NCBI GenBank assembly: GCA_016710325.1
Contig: JADJXK010000002.1
Location: 3,286,001-3,350,000, forward strand
From: Candidatus Leptofilum proximum
Lineage (GTDB): Bacteria; Chloroflexota; Anaerolineae; Promineifilales; Promineifilaceae
Reading direction: 5' to 3'
Length of the DNA stretch: 64,000 nt
The notes under the pieces are model-generated. The model saw only the letters and a program-made list of their open reading frames with translations. It was not told where the DNA came from and ran no database searches. Position numbers and translations under genes: made by a program. The first letter of the stretch is position 1. Each line of letters opens with the position of its first letter. Of this stretch, positions 50,624 through 59,644 are shown piece after piece.

Positions 50624-52735
50624 GTGACGAATGAAATGATTCCCTCCGTGTTGGTTTATTTGTGGTTTGGGCTTTTGCTGCTGCTCGTTCTGTGGCTGCT
50701 GGTGCGGCGCTGGCGGCAGCATGATGAGGCGAGTGTGGGGGAAACGGCCGTTAAATACCAACCCTTTTTTCCTCTAAACGAACGTGCCCATCACGCCCTC
50801 GTGGCCGCCATGCTGTTTGGCGGCTTGCTGCTTATCATCCTGGGCCAGATGACGTTTGCCGTTGTGCCGGGCCTGGGGCGATGGGCCGTGGCCACGTTGA
50901 TGGCCGCGGGCGCCGGGCTGTTTTTGTGGGCGGGCAGCCGGGTGCGGCGGGATGGCCTGGTTGACGATTGGCTGGCGCAGCAGCTTCATCGTGCCGGGCA
51001 TTGGCTTGGTGTGGCCGGGTGGCAGGTGGTGGTGCTGCTTGTGGCGGCGGCGCTGGCCTGGCTGGCTTACCTGGCCGCCGGGGACCAGGCCCTGGCGCGC
51101 CGCTGGGACGTGTCGGTGGCGGCGTGGCTGCTGGCGCTGGCGGGCTGTTTGGTTGGCGGTGTGCCTATCGCGGAGTGGCGCGGCTGGCTGAAGGATGGGC
51201 TGGGCATTCCCCGGTGGGAATGGGGCCTGCTGCTGGCCTTGTTTGTGGGGGCGTGGCTGCTGCGGGGAACGGCCGTTACCGACTTCCCCAACACCTTCTC
51301 TGGCGATGAAGGATCGGCCGGGCTGCACGCGGCACGTTTCTTGCAGGGGCTGGCCGACAACTGGTTTACCATCGGCTGGTTTTCTTTTCCGTCTTTGTAT
51401 TATGCGCTGCAAAGCGTTTTTATTGAGCTGTTTGGCCAGACGGTAGAGGCCCTGCGCTATTTTTCTGCTTTGGGCGGGACGCTGGCCGTGCTGGCAACGT
51501 ACTGGCTGGCGCGGGTGATGTTTGATCGAACAACGGCCGTGGCCGCCAGTACGGTCATCATGGCGTCGCACTTCCACGTCCACATGAGCCGCATCGGGCT
51601 GAACAACGTGTGGGACAGCCTGTTTGTGGCCCTGGTGCTGGCCGGTTTGTGGCTCGGCTGGCGCAGTGGCAAGCGGCTGCCGTTTGTTATCGCCGGGCTG
51701 GCGCTGGGGTTAGGGCAATATTTTTACGTTTCGGTCCGGGTGCTGCCGCTGCTGGTAGTGATCTGGGCGGTGGGTTTGTGGTGGCGGCAGCCGCGGCCGT
51801 GGCTGCGCCGTCTGCCAGATTTTGTAGTGAGTGGGTATACGGCCGTGCTTACCGGTCTGCCCCTGGCCATCTATTTTGCCGGGCACTGGGCCGAGTTCCA
51901 GGCGCCGCTGAACCGCGTCACGATCATGGGGGAGCGGCTGGACAGCATGGCGGTGTTGGAAGGGCTGCCGCCGCTGGTCATTGTGCTGCGCCAGATGTGG
52001 CTGGCGGCGCTGGGCTTTACCCAGATTCCACTGCGGCTGCTGTACGATTCCGGCGTGCCCCTGCTGATGTCATTGGCGGCGGGTTTGTTTTTAGTGGGGG
52101 TGACCTGGAGCTTGCTGCGTTTTGACGGCCGTTCTGCCCTGCTGCTGCTGCCGTTGTTGTCGGTCATTTTTCTCAGCGGCTTTAGCCAGGATCCTCCCGC
52201 CTCGCAGCGCTTTATTCTGGCCATGCCTGCGGTGGCGGTGCTGGTGGCTCGGCCGTTGGGACTGGTAGGCGGCTGGCTGCGGCTGCTGTGGCCTGGGGGC
52301 AAATGGTGGGTGAGATTGGGAACGGCCGTGGTGCTGTTCTGGCTCATGGTAGTTGACATAACATTTTACTTTGGCGATTTGTACGAATCGTACGTGCTGG
52401 GCGGCGCCAACACGGTCGTGGCCAACGACATTGCCCAATACTTGCAGGCCGAGCCAACACCGCCAACGGTTTACTTCATGGGCTTTCCGCGCATGGGCTA
52501 CTTTAGTCTGTCCACCATTCCGTACCTGGCGCCAGAAGCAGAAGCCATCGACGTGATCGAACCGATTACCGCTCCGCCCGCCTGGGCCATCAACGACTCA
52601 ACCCTGGCCATCTTTTTGCCGGAGCGATTAAACGAGCTGCAATTCGTGCAAGAAGCGTATCCCAACGGCGCTTACGAAGAGGTACACAACGAGGAAAATC
52701 AGCTGCTCTACGCCGTGTACCGGATTACGCCCTGA
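50624..52735 (+). CDS. GT39-family membrane glycosyltransferase
   Basis: The 703-residue protein has about twelve membrane segments and the acidic first loop of the dolichol-phosphate-mannosyltransferase/ArnT superfamily (NTFSGDEGSAGLHAARF, near residue 225). These enzymes transfer sugars from polyprenyl-phosphate carriers to proteins or lipids outside the membrane. A C-terminal extracytoplasmic domain follows (about 590-703). Start GTG at 50624 after a weak GAAG; ATG at 50636 is the alternative. It ends convergent with yhaM. Confidence 0.85.
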   Translation: MTNEMIPSVLVYLWFGLLLLLVLWLLVRRWRQHDEASVGETAVKYQPFFPLNERAHHALVAAMLFGGLLLIILGQMTFAVVPGLGRWAVATLMAAGAGLFLWAGSRVRRDGLVDDWLAQQLHRAGHWLGVAGWQVVVLLVAAALAWLAYLAAGDQALARRWDVSVAAWLLALAGCLVGGVPIAEWRGWLKDGLGIPRWEWGLLLALFVGAWLLRGTAVTDFPNTFSGDEGSAGLHAARFLQGLADNWFTIGWFSFPSLYYALQSVFIELFGQTVEALRYFSALGGTLAVLATYWLARVMFDRTTAVAASTVIMASHFHVHMSRIGLNNVWDSLFVALVLAGLWLGWRSGKRLPFVIAGLALGLGQYFYVSVRVLPLLVVIWAVGLWWRQPRPWLRRLPDFVVSGYTAVLTGLPLAIYFAGHWAEFQAPLNRVTIMGERLDSMAVLEGLPPLVIVLRQMWLAALGFTQIPLRLLYDSGVPLLMSLAAGLFLVGVTWSLLRFDGRSALLLLPLLSVIFLSGFSQDPPASQRFILAMPAVAVLVARPLGLVGGWLRLLWPGGKWWVRLGTAVVLFWLMVVDITFYFGDLYESYVLGGANTVVANDIAQYLQAEPTPPTVYFMGFPRMGYFSLSTIPYLAPEAEAIDVIEPITAPPAWAINDSTLAIFLPERLNELQFVQEAYPNGAYEEVHNEENQLLYAVYRITP

Positions 52736-52745
52736 TACCAGTTTT

Positions 52746-53708
52746 TCAGCTGGCCTGCCAATTAAAGCCATCGGGGCGGCGCAGTTCCGTGCCAAACATG
52801 TAGCTGCTTTTGACCGTCCAGGCATCCTCACCGCTGTCGTTGGCCAGATGGTCGAAGAAGCCCTGCACGCGGCTGTCCAGCAGGTCGATCTGGTGCAGCA
52901 GGATGGCTTCCAGCGTTTTGGGCACCACGGGCGATCCCCATTCCTGCGTGCCGTGGTGGGAAACGATGAGGTGGACCAGGTGGCGCAGCTCGTCTTCGGG
53001 GAAGTTGCCCAGTTCGGCGGCGGCTTTTTCCACCAGCACCACGGCACGAGTGATATGGCCAATGAGACGGCCGTCTTCCGAAAAGCTAAACGACTTGCTG
53101 ATATCGTACTCAATCGCCTTGCCCATGTCATGCAGCAGCGTGCCCGCCAGCAGCAAGTCACGATTGACAAACGGGTAGTGCCCGGCCAGGTGCTCCGCTA
53201 GGCTGGCCATGCTCAGGGTGTGCTCCAGCAGCCCGCCGATGTAGGCATGGTGCATGTTGCGGGCGGCAGGTGCATTGGCGTAGTCACGCAAAAACGTCTC
53301 GTCCAGCAGCAGGTGAGCCACCAACTGCTGCCACGGCTGGCCCAGGCTCTCGATGCGAACCTGGAGTTCGGCCACCATCTCCTCGTGGCTGCGGCGGCTG
53401 GACGGCAGGAGTTCTTCCAGGGAAGGCTCCCGGTTCAGGTTCATGTCGGTGATGGTGACTTGCAGCGAATCCTTGTAGCGGACCGCGCGACCGGTCACAA
53501 AGACGGGACTGCCTGTCTGCGACCAGCTTTCGACGTAGCTGGGAATATCCCAAAAAACAAAGGCGAGCTGGCCGGTTTTATCTCGCAGGGTGCCGAGCAG
53601 GTAGGGACGGCCGTCTTTGGTCTCGCGTAAAATAGAATCCTGGATCAGGAATGGCTCATTCTCCAGCTCATCCCCCACAGAAATATTGGCGGCATAAAAT
53701 GATTTCAC
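52746..53708 (-). CDS. yhaM: YhaM-type 3'-5' exoribonuclease
   Basis: The 320-residue protein has an OB-fold nucleic-acid-binding domain (about 15-100) and an HD domain (about 150-290) with metal-binding motifs MHHAYIGGLLEHT, LLHDMGK and IVSHHG. This is the YhaM architecture: a manganese-dependent 3'-5' exonuclease of RNA and DNA. Length agrees with the family. Confidence 0.92.
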   Translation of the reverse strand: MKSFYAANISVGDELENEPFLIQDSILRETKDGRPYLLGTLRDKTGQLAFVFWDIPSYVESWSQTGSPVFVTGRAVRYKDSLQVTITDMNLNREPSLEELLPSSRRSHEEMVAELQVRIESLGQPWQQLVAHLLLDETFLRDYANAPAARNMHHAYIGGLLEHTLSMASLAEHLAGHYPFVNRDLLLAGTLLHDMGKAIEYDISKSFSFSEDGRLIGHITRAVVLVEKAAAELGNFPEDELRHLVHLIVSHHGTQEWGSPVVPKTLEAILLHQIDLLDSRVQGFFDHLANDSGEDAWTVKSSYMFGTELRRPDGFNWQAS

Positions 53709-53714
53709 AAAACC

Positions 53715-53790
53715 CTCTCACTGATAGTTTTGCCACTGATTCGCACGGATTGGCACAGATAATTTCCTGAATTCGTGTTAATTCGTGGCA
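53715..53790. repeat. Degenerate GATTCGCACGG / AATTCGTGG word
   Basis: TTGCCACTGATTCGCACGG and its inverse AATTCGTGTTAATTCGTGGC form an imperfect inverted pair of a roughly 9-base word upstream of yhaM. It is another of the short-word families in spacers. Confidence 0.6.
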
Positions 53791-53938
53791 AAAAGTAATG
53801 ACTTAGTGCTAGACCACACTTCTAATCAACAGTGCGACAAAAATTCGCAGGCGATTGTAAGTGGATTTTGGTTTTCTGGCTACCTATTTTAAAATCAAGC
53901 AAGAGTGATTTGCTCTGTGAAGACAAGGAGTTGATCGG

Positions 53939-54547
53939 ATGAAAAAATTAATCGTGGGCATTTCGGGAGCCAGCGGCGTGATTTACGGCATTCGCCTGCT
54001 AGAACTGCTGCGGGATGTGCCCGACGTGGAGGCGCACCTCATCATGAGTTCGGCCGCGGCCACCACTATCGGCCTGGAAACCGACTACACGGCCGAACAG
54101 GTCTCGCAGCTGGCAGACGTGTCTTACCGGTTTAAGGATATTGCTGCGGCCGTTTCCTCCGGCTCCTTCAAAACGTGGGGCATGGTGGTCATCCCTTGCT
54201 CAATGAAAACGCTGGCCGGCATCGCCAATTCGTTTAGCGATAACCTGCTGCTGCGTGCCGCAGACGTGGTACTCAAAGATCGGCGGCGGCTGGTGTTGGT
54301 TCCCCGGGAAACACCGCTGCACCTGGGCCATCTGCGCTTGATGGTGCAGGCCACCGAGATAGGCGCCATTGTGGCTCCGCCGATGCCCGCGTTTTATCAC
54401 CGGCCAGAAAGCCTGGATGATATTATTAACCAGACAGTCAACCGTTTGCTGGACTTGCTAGACATTGAGCTGCCGCAAGATTTGTTTACCCGCTGGCAGG
54501 GCGGCCAGCCCAGGCCGGGCTCCGGCGGGCAGCCGAGACATGGCTGA
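53939..54547 (+). CDS. ubiX: UbiX-family flavin prenyltransferase
   Basis: The 202-residue protein matches UbiX/Pad1: flavin-binding GISGASGVIYGIRLLE at the start, VSSGSFKTWGMVVIPCSMKTLAGIA near 75-95, and VLVPRETPLHLGHLRLM near 120. UbiX prenylates FMN for UbiD-type decarboxylases; no ubiD is seen here. A Gly/Pro/Arg-rich tail extends the C-terminus slightly. The next gene starts within its last codons. Confidence 0.93.
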   Translation: MKKLIVGISGASGVIYGIRLLELLRDVPDVEAHLIMSSAAATTIGLETDYTAEQVSQLADVSYRFKDIAAAVSSGSFKTWGMVVIPCSMKTLAGIANSFSDNLLLRAADVVLKDRRRLVLVPRETPLHLGHLRLMVQATEIGAIVAPPMPAFYHRPESLDDIINQTVNRLLDLLDIELPQDLFTRWQGGQPRPGSGGQPRHG

Positions 54548-55004
54548 CTCAACTCCGCGCGATCCGCGCAAACTGGCGTTAGCTTACCTGGCCAACCACC
54601 AGGTGATGACTCTGGCGACGACAGGGCCGCTGGGGGTGTGGGCGGCGGCCGTTTTCTACGTCAATGAGGGCTTTAACCTGATTTTTCTCTCGGCCGGGCA
54701 TACGAGACATGCGCAGAATATGACGGCCGTTCCCCACATTGCAGCCACCATCCAGAAAGATTATCGCGATTGGCAGCAAATCCAGGGCATTCAGCTGGAA
54801 GGGGAAGTGTCGCTGCTGAGCGATGTTTCACGGGAAACAGCCATTAGCCGTTACCGCCAAAAATATCCGTTCCTGGCCCAGGCCGATGTCGCCATGCAGG
54901 CGGTACTGGCCCGTGTGAACTGGTATGTGCTAAAACCGGATAGACTCTATTTTATTGACAACAGTTTGGGGCTGGGGCACCGGGATGAGATCGCGCTGGT
55001 GTAA
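54540..55004 (+). CDS. Pyridoxamine 5'-phosphate oxidase-like flavin protein
   Basis: The 154-residue protein has the split-barrel flavin-binding fold: VMTLATTGPLGVWAAAVFYV at 18-37, LSAGHTRHAQNMTAVPHIAATIQ, and GIQLEGEVSLLSD. The family includes PNPOx-like and YhbP-like proteins that bind FMN, F420 or haem. It overlaps ubiX by eight bases, so the two are probably co-translated; a link to prenyl-FMN is only a guess. A parS-like 16-mer lies inside the gene (54824). Confidence 0.85.
   Translation: MADSTPRDPRKLALAYLANHQVMTLATTGPLGVWAAAVFYVNEGFNLIFLSAGHTRHAQNMTAVPHIAATIQKDYRDWQQIQGIQLEGEVSLLSDVSRETAISRYRQKYPFLAQADVAMQAVLARVNWYVLKPDRLYFIDNSLGLGHRDEIALV
54824..54839. other. parS-like site 1
   Basis: TGTTTCACGGGAAACA differs at one position from the widespread parS consensus TGTTTCACGTGAAACA bound by ParB. 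It lies within the flavin-protein gene, and an identical 16-mer lies at 57844. Confidence 0.7.
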
Positions 55005-55006
55005 GT

Positions 55007-56245
55007 CTACAAGCCCAAACGCTCAAAATTTTTGATGATCGTTTTGAGATAGCGGGCAAACTGCGGCTCGTAATACAGGGCAACGGCCGCTTCTTCCTCA
55101 TCAAATGAATCCGCAAACGCCAGAATTTCCTTTACGTATACCGCATCGGTGCGCATGATGGCATCTTGCAGCGCTTTGGCCCCTTTCACCCGCAGCAGCA
55201 CCGGCGCGGTGGAGAGGGATTTTGCCTTCAGCGTGTCAATCACCTGGGCGCGACGGGCCAGCAGCATCACGGCGTTGATTGCATTTTTGGAGATATTTTT
55301 GCCCTGCGACTTATATTCTTCGGCCATTGTATCAATAAGTTCGCGCCAGCGAGCCTGCTCTTCGGTGGTGAGATGGCGAATCATGTCCTTCAAAATGGTG
55401 AAGCGCATTTCCCGCTTAATAACCCGCAGCCGCTGCTTTTTCAGCTCGCGCCGGTAGACAATGTGCAGGGGCAGATCGGGCTTCTCTTTCTTTTCTGGCC
55501 GCGTGACATAGATGGTGGTTTCCACCTGTTCCACGCGAATCAGGTGCGGATACTTTTCCAGGAATTTGCGGAAACTGCCTTCGGCGTAGTGGCTCTTGTC
55601 GAAGATGCCTTTGCTGGATTCGGACATGTGCTGCCGCAGCACGCTGGCCCGTATGCGCTCTTCGCTGGCCAACAAATGCTGCAACGAGCGGCTGAGCAAA
55701 TCTTCTACCTGGGCATCGCTAAGCTGGGGTGCGGGCACGATCTCTTCATAGTAGATATACTGATCACACAGGCTGGCAAAGCTCTGGCTGGTGGTATGGC
55801 GCACGCCGAGGCCAATCACCTGCTTGCCCCGCTTGCGCAGCGCCTGCACCAAGGGGGTAAAGTCCCGGTCCCCGGTCATGAGCACGTAGGTGCTGTACTG
55901 GTGGCCATCGATGAGTGTTTCCATCGTATCGACCACAATTTGCATGTCGGCCAGATTTTTGCTGAAGTTGTTGAGCCGAATGGCGGATTGGGTGATAAAG
56001 CCAGCCGTGGCCAGGTCGCGCATGAGCTGCTGATCCTGCCGCCAATCGCCATAGGAATGACGCAGAACGATACGGCCGTTCGTCAGCTTCTTGATATGAT
56101 CCAATACCAGGTTGACGTCAAACGTCAGGTTAATCTGTTTGGCTCCGATGACCAGGTTGTCTAAATCGAGCAGAATGGCCACATCATTGGCTGAAGATGG
56201 CTTGTCACTTGAGGAACTGTCTTTCTTATTTGATTGGGTCGACAT
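55007..56245 (-). CDS. NYN-LOTUS domain protein (putative RNA nuclease)
   Basis: The 412-residue protein has an N-terminal NYN domain of the PIN-like nuclease superfamily: VAILLDLDNLVIG near residue 22, DMQIVVDTMETLI, and LMTGDRDFTPLVQALRKRGKQVIGLG near 120, all with the acidic residues of the active site. An OST-HTH/LOTUS-like domain follows (about 180-245), then a basic helical region. These proteins act on RNA, often in surveillance. The start at 56245 is chosen because the longer frame enters the IS element. Confidence 0.85.
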   Translation of the reverse strand: MSTQSNKKDSSSSDKPSSANDVAILLDLDNLVIGAKQINLTFDVNLVLDHIKKLTNGRIVLRHSYGDWRQDQQLMRDLATAGFITQSAIRLNNFSKNLADMQIVVDTMETLIDGHQYSTYVLMTGDRDFTPLVQALRKRGKQVIGLGVRHTTSQSFASLCDQYIYYEEIVPAPQLSDAQVEDLLSRSLQHLLASEERIRASVLRQHMSESSKGIFDKSHYAEGSFRKFLEKYPHLIRVEQVETTIYVTRPEKKEKPDLPLHIVYRRELKKQRLRVIKREMRFTILKDMIRHLTTEEQARWRELIDTMAEEYKSQGKNISKNAINAVMLLARRAQVIDTLKAKSLSTAPVLLRVKGAKALQDAIMRTDAVYVKEILAFADSFDEEEAAVALYYEPQFARYLKTIIKNFERLGL

Positions 56246-56288
56246 GCGTATCTTTTGTCTTCTTGCAGGTAATATGATAGGCTGTGCG

Positions 56289-57791
56289 TATTTTGACAAC
56301 GTTAGATTCAAGGGCTGAGAGCCTTGCTCAGCCGCGATTTACGAGAACGAGTCCGATTATCGAGATGTTTGACAATCAACTCGGTTGCTTGTTGCGGGGA
56401 AAGTTGTGGTAAAGGCATGGTAGCTCGCAACAATTCACGCACATTAGCCACGGATAGCGCCGGTAACACATCCGTTTCGTACTTTTCCAACAAATCTGGG
56501 TCACGCTCATACTTTTGCGCCCACGCCAGTCTGGTTTCAGTGATAAACCAATTGGCCATGATGGTGAGTGCCAGGTGGTGCACCCAGGCTCGATACTTGA
56601 TGGCCTGGAATTCATCCCAGCCAAACTCAGATTTGGCATCCTGATTGGAACGCTCAATGAAATATCGTTGCGATTTTCGTTGCGCCATTGTCCACAAAGG
56701 TGTGTCCTCCGGCGCATTACTCAAAGAATAGATTGTTTTTTGCTTCGTTTGACGAATGAGCAGCCACTCTGGTCGTAATGACCCATCATCGCGCACGGTC
56801 CAGGCCCGACAACGAGCAAACTTGGCCTGCAACATACCTCGTTCATTGGGACGCAAAGTGATGTGCTCCCACTCGATTGCGGGCTGAGCTTTCACCTCGG
56901 CAACCGTGTAAGCAACACCAATCACCTCATGATTCTTGGAGGGCACCCCTCTTTTTGTCAGCGGATATACGATTTGCGGCGGGGCAAGATACACTTGGGT
57001 ATTGTGTGGCACATCTGCATAATACTCGAATCTTTCTTGGTCAAGCTCATCGCGGAATTCGCCAGACCGACCATACAAAGTGTCGCAGTCAACCGCGCAG
57101 AATGAGACGCCGTTTTCATAAGCCCGTTTGGTCATTTGCAAAGCCAACTCCAGTTTGGTGGCAAAGCTGCGCTCCGGCGGCAGTCCAATCCGCTTTCGCT
57201 TGGTGGCGTAGGCATCTGTGAACCATTTTTCAGGAAAATAGAGTTCGCCATCGATCCAATTGTGGTAGCCACTATTGGTCAAGGAGAGAAAAACGCCTAC
57301 TTGGCTCATTTCGATTTTGCCTAAACGGCCGTTATGTTGCCGCCCGGCACCAGCACTGTGTTCCCCGGCCTTCTCATCGGCACTTTCGTCAATGAGTAGG
57401 ACGCTCTCTGCTTGAAATTGTGGATGGGCACTTATATCTTGCTGGAGAACAGAGATTAAATCGTAACCAGACCAGGGTGAATCACTGATGAATTGTTGCA
57501 TATTCTGCTCGGGTACACCGACCGTGCGAGCGATGTTGTTGATATTGCGCTTCGTTTTCATGCGTAGCAGTCCGCTGATGTAATCCAGTCCAAAACGACT
57601 GGTGTCTCGGGTGCAGGTTCGCATCCAAGCGTGATAACCTTGATGAAATTTTGTGAGACGTTCAGGCAGGTCTTCAATTTCGTCAAGATTTAGACCCCAT
57701 TGGGCGATAAGATTGGTTTTTGTTTTTTCATTCGCTATTTTTACAGGCAATGGCTCTCATGAGCCTAATTTAACATTGTCAAAGTATTCTA
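56289..57791. mobile_element. IS701-family insertion sequence
   Basis: The element contains one transposase gene. Terminal inverted repeats can be aligned: TATTTTGACAACGTTA at the left and the inverse of TACTTTGACAATGTTA at the right, with a further GGCTCTCA match inside each end. A TA flanks both sides. A longer target duplication is not obvious. It sits between the NYN gene and two parS-like sites. Confidence 0.8.
56308..57750 (-). CDS. IS701-family transposase
   Basis: The 480-residue protein is a DDE transposase of the IS701/DDE_5 group. The first Asp is in VLLIDESADEKAG (near residue 118), the second in FCAVDCDTLYG (near 215), and the Glu in YFIERSNQDAKSEFG (near 366). Length is close to family members and the frame is intact, so it may be active. 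It carries one ACGGCCGT. Confidence 0.93.
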   Translation of the reverse strand: MPVKIANEKTKTNLIAQWGLNLDEIEDLPERLTKFHQGYHAWMRTCTRDTSRFGLDYISGLLRMKTKRNINNIARTVGVPEQNMQQFISDSPWSGYDLISVLQQDISAHPQFQAESVLLIDESADEKAGEHSAGAGRQHNGRLGKIEMSQVGVFLSLTNSGYHNWIDGELYFPEKWFTDAYATKRKRIGLPPERSFATKLELALQMTKRAYENGVSFCAVDCDTLYGRSGEFRDELDQERFEYYADVPHNTQVYLAPPQIVYPLTKRGVPSKNHEVIGVAYTVAEVKAQPAIEWEHITLRPNERGMLQAKFARCRAWTVRDDGSLRPEWLLIRQTKQKTIYSLSNAPEDTPLWTMAQRKSQRYFIERSNQDAKSEFGWDEFQAIKYRAWVHHLALTIMANWFITETRLAWAQKYERDPDLLEKYETDVLPALSVANVRELLRATMPLPQLSPQQATELIVKHLDNRTRSRKSRLSKALSP

Positions 57792-57814
57792 CTTCATTCG
57801 TTGGTTCCCGCAAT

Positions 57815-57830
57815 TGTTTCCCGTGAAACC
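57815..57830. other. parS-like site 2
   Basis: TGTTTCCCGTGAAACC is the inverse of site 3 except for its last base. It lies 24 bases beyond the IS701 element. Confidence 0.6.
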
Positions 57831-57843
57831 TTTGGTACGGTGA

Positions 57844-57859
57844 TGTTTCACGGGAAACA
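57844..57859. other. parS-like site 3
   Basis: TGTTTCACGGGAAACA is identical to site 1 and lies 13 bases after site 2 in inverted orientation. Confidence 0.7.
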
Positions 57860-58092
57860 TACGGCCGTTCTTAACCTGAAATTTACCACATAAGCGAAAG
57901 GACTTACGGCCGTTTTACTATTTTTGCAAACCATGTTACCATAATGTCATAATACTATGTCAAGTAAACCGCACACAGTTTTGAAAAAAACACCATTTTG
58001 TGCGGTTTACTCAAGTCATTGGCAGATATGCTTATTTGTTCTGAAAAACTTCTTGCCAATTACACAACCTGAAGTGGTTTCGGAGGTAGACA

Positions 58093-58719
58093 ATGGACCG
58101 TGAAAATTGGGTTTGGTCAGGAAAACCGTGGCAGGCGTTTAAAACATTTGCCATTATCTTCTCGTTTGTCATGAATCTGGTGCTGCTGCTGGTGCTCCTC
58201 ATCGCGGCGCCGTTGATTCTGCCCATCGTCGATTCAGTCGCAGAACCACTAGTGGGTGGCCTCACCGACAGCTTTGTCGAAATGAGCGATGCCACTATTT
58301 CGCGCACCATCAAGGTAGAGGACACTATTCCCATTAGCTTTGTGCTGCCGCTTGATACGCAAACAGATGTGGTGGTAGTCAGCTCCGTGCCGCTGAACAT
58401 TCCGGCCAAGTTTACCTTGCCTGGCGGTGGCGGTGAGATTAACGGGAACGTGACCCTGGCATTGCCCGAAGGGTTGACCCTGCCCGTGCAGCTCAACCTG
58501 GAAGTGCCGGTAGATCAGGAAATTGATGTAGCCCTGGCGGTAGACGTGCAAATTCCGCTGCAAGAAACCGAGTTGGGCGGTCCGTTTAACACGCTGCGCG
58601 GTTTATTTGAGCCTCTGGATCAGCTGATCAAAGGCCTGCCTTCCAGCAACGAGGAGCTGCTGGGCCGTGTCACGCAAAGCGGCAAACAGGATCTCACGCA
58701 GGATACGGCCGCTCGCTGA
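58093..58719 (+). CDS. Membrane-anchored protein of unknown function
   Basis: The 208-residue protein has one membrane segment (about 20-50: FAIIFSFVMNLVLLLVLLIAAPLILPIV) and then a beta-rich extracytoplasmic region with repeated ILTVPLN/LTLPVQLNLEVPV stretches. I do not recognise a family. The ribosome site is strong (CGGAGG). The downstream methyltransferase gene starts 20 bases after its stop, so they may be co-transcribed. Confidence 0.7.
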   Translation: MDRENWVWSGKPWQAFKTFAIIFSFVMNLVLLLVLLIAAPLILPIVDSVAEPLVGGLTDSFVEMSDATISRTIKVEDTIPISFVLPLDTQTDVVVVSSVPLNIPAKFTLPGGGGEINGNVTLALPEGLTLPVQLNLEVPVDQEIDVALAVDVQIPLQETELGGPFNTLRGLFEPLDQLIKGLPSSNEELLGRVTQSGKQDLTQDTAAR

Positions 58720-58738
58720 CCTTTTTTTACAACCGCCC

Positions 58739-59644
58739 ATGACTCATTCCGACACACCGCCCGTCTGTGATTACGAGGGCTCCGACTACCGCACCCGCTT
58801 CTGGGAAGGCCAGGGCCGCGACTATGAAGACCAGGTAGAACGCATCGCCCTGCACCGCCTCATGCCGCCTACGGGCGGCACCCTCATCGAAATTGGCGCC
58901 GGGTTTGGCCGCCTGGCCGACGAATACCTGGGCTACCAAAAAGTGGTCCTGTTTGATTACTCCCGCTCGCTGCTGCGCGAAGCACAGGCCCATTGGGGCG
59001 ACGATCCACGCTTCATTTACGTGGCGGGCAACTGGTACCAGATGCCGTTTGTGGCGGGCCTGTTTGACACGATGGTGCAAATACGCACTTTGCACCACGC
59101 CGCCGACGCGCCAGCTTTGTTTCAAGAACTGGCGCGTATTGCTCGGCCCAAAGGCCGTTACATCCTCGAATTTGCCAACAAGCAGAATCTCAAAGCCATC
59201 TTGCGCTACGCGCTGCGGCGGCAGGATTGGTCACCCTTTGCCCCGGAACCGGTGGAGTTTGCTGCCCTCAACTTTGATTTTCACCCCCGCTGGATTCGCC
59301 AGGAGCTGGCCAAAGCTCACTTCACACCCGGGCGTATGCTTACCGTGTCGCATTACCGTATCGGGTCGGTGAAAAAAGTAGTGCCGACTGGCCTGCTGGT
59401 GGGGCTGGATTCGCTGGCGCAGCACACGGGCAGCTGGTGGCAGCTCAGTCCCAGTGTGTTTGTTGATGTGGCTCACCCCCGCGAGGGGGAAACGGCCGTT
59501 CCCCACACTTTCTTTGCCTGCCCGCACTGCCAGACACCTCTGGCCGAACCGGCCAACGACCGGCTCATCTGCCCCAATCCCGACTGCCAGCGCCAGTGGC
59601 AGGTCAGCGATGGCCTTTACGATTTTAAAGAACCGGTCAGCTAA
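58739..59644 (+). CDS. SAM-dependent methyltransferase with C-terminal zinc ribbon
   Basis: The 301-residue protein has a class I methyltransferase fold: LIEIGAGFGRLADEY (SAM loop, near residue 45), VVLFDYSR and a RTLHHAAD motif typical of the Methyltransf_11 group. The last 50 residues form a zinc ribbon (ACPHC...CPNPDC) like those of Trm112-type or SAM-enzyme accessory domains, here fused. Substrate unknown. The start at 58739 avoids overlap with the upstream gene; no ribosome site is evident. Confidence 0.85.
   Translation: MTHSDTPPVCDYEGSDYRTRFWEGQGRDYEDQVERIALHRLMPPTGGTLIEIGAGFGRLADEYLGYQKVVLFDYSRSLLREAQAHWGDDPRFIYVAGNWYQMPFVAGLFDTMVQIRTLHHAADAPALFQELARIARPKGRYILEFANKQNLKAILRYALRRQDWSPFAPEPVEFAALNFDFHPRWIRQELAKAHFTPGRMLTVSHYRIGSVKKVVPTGLLVGLDSLAQHTGSWWQLSPSVFVDVAHPREGETAVPHTFFACPHCQTPLAEPANDRLICPNPDCQRQWQVSDGLYDFKEPVS

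Larger units (their letters stand above)
57792..58092. other. Spacer with parS-like sites and a hairpin
   Basis: No gene is present. Besides the two parS-like sites there are two ACGGCCGT copies (57860, 57906) and a perfect 13-bp inverted repeat, AGTAAACCGCACA (57963-57975) with TGTGCGGTTTACT (57999-58011), upstream of the gene at 58093. That repeat could be an operator or attenuator. Confidence 0.6.
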
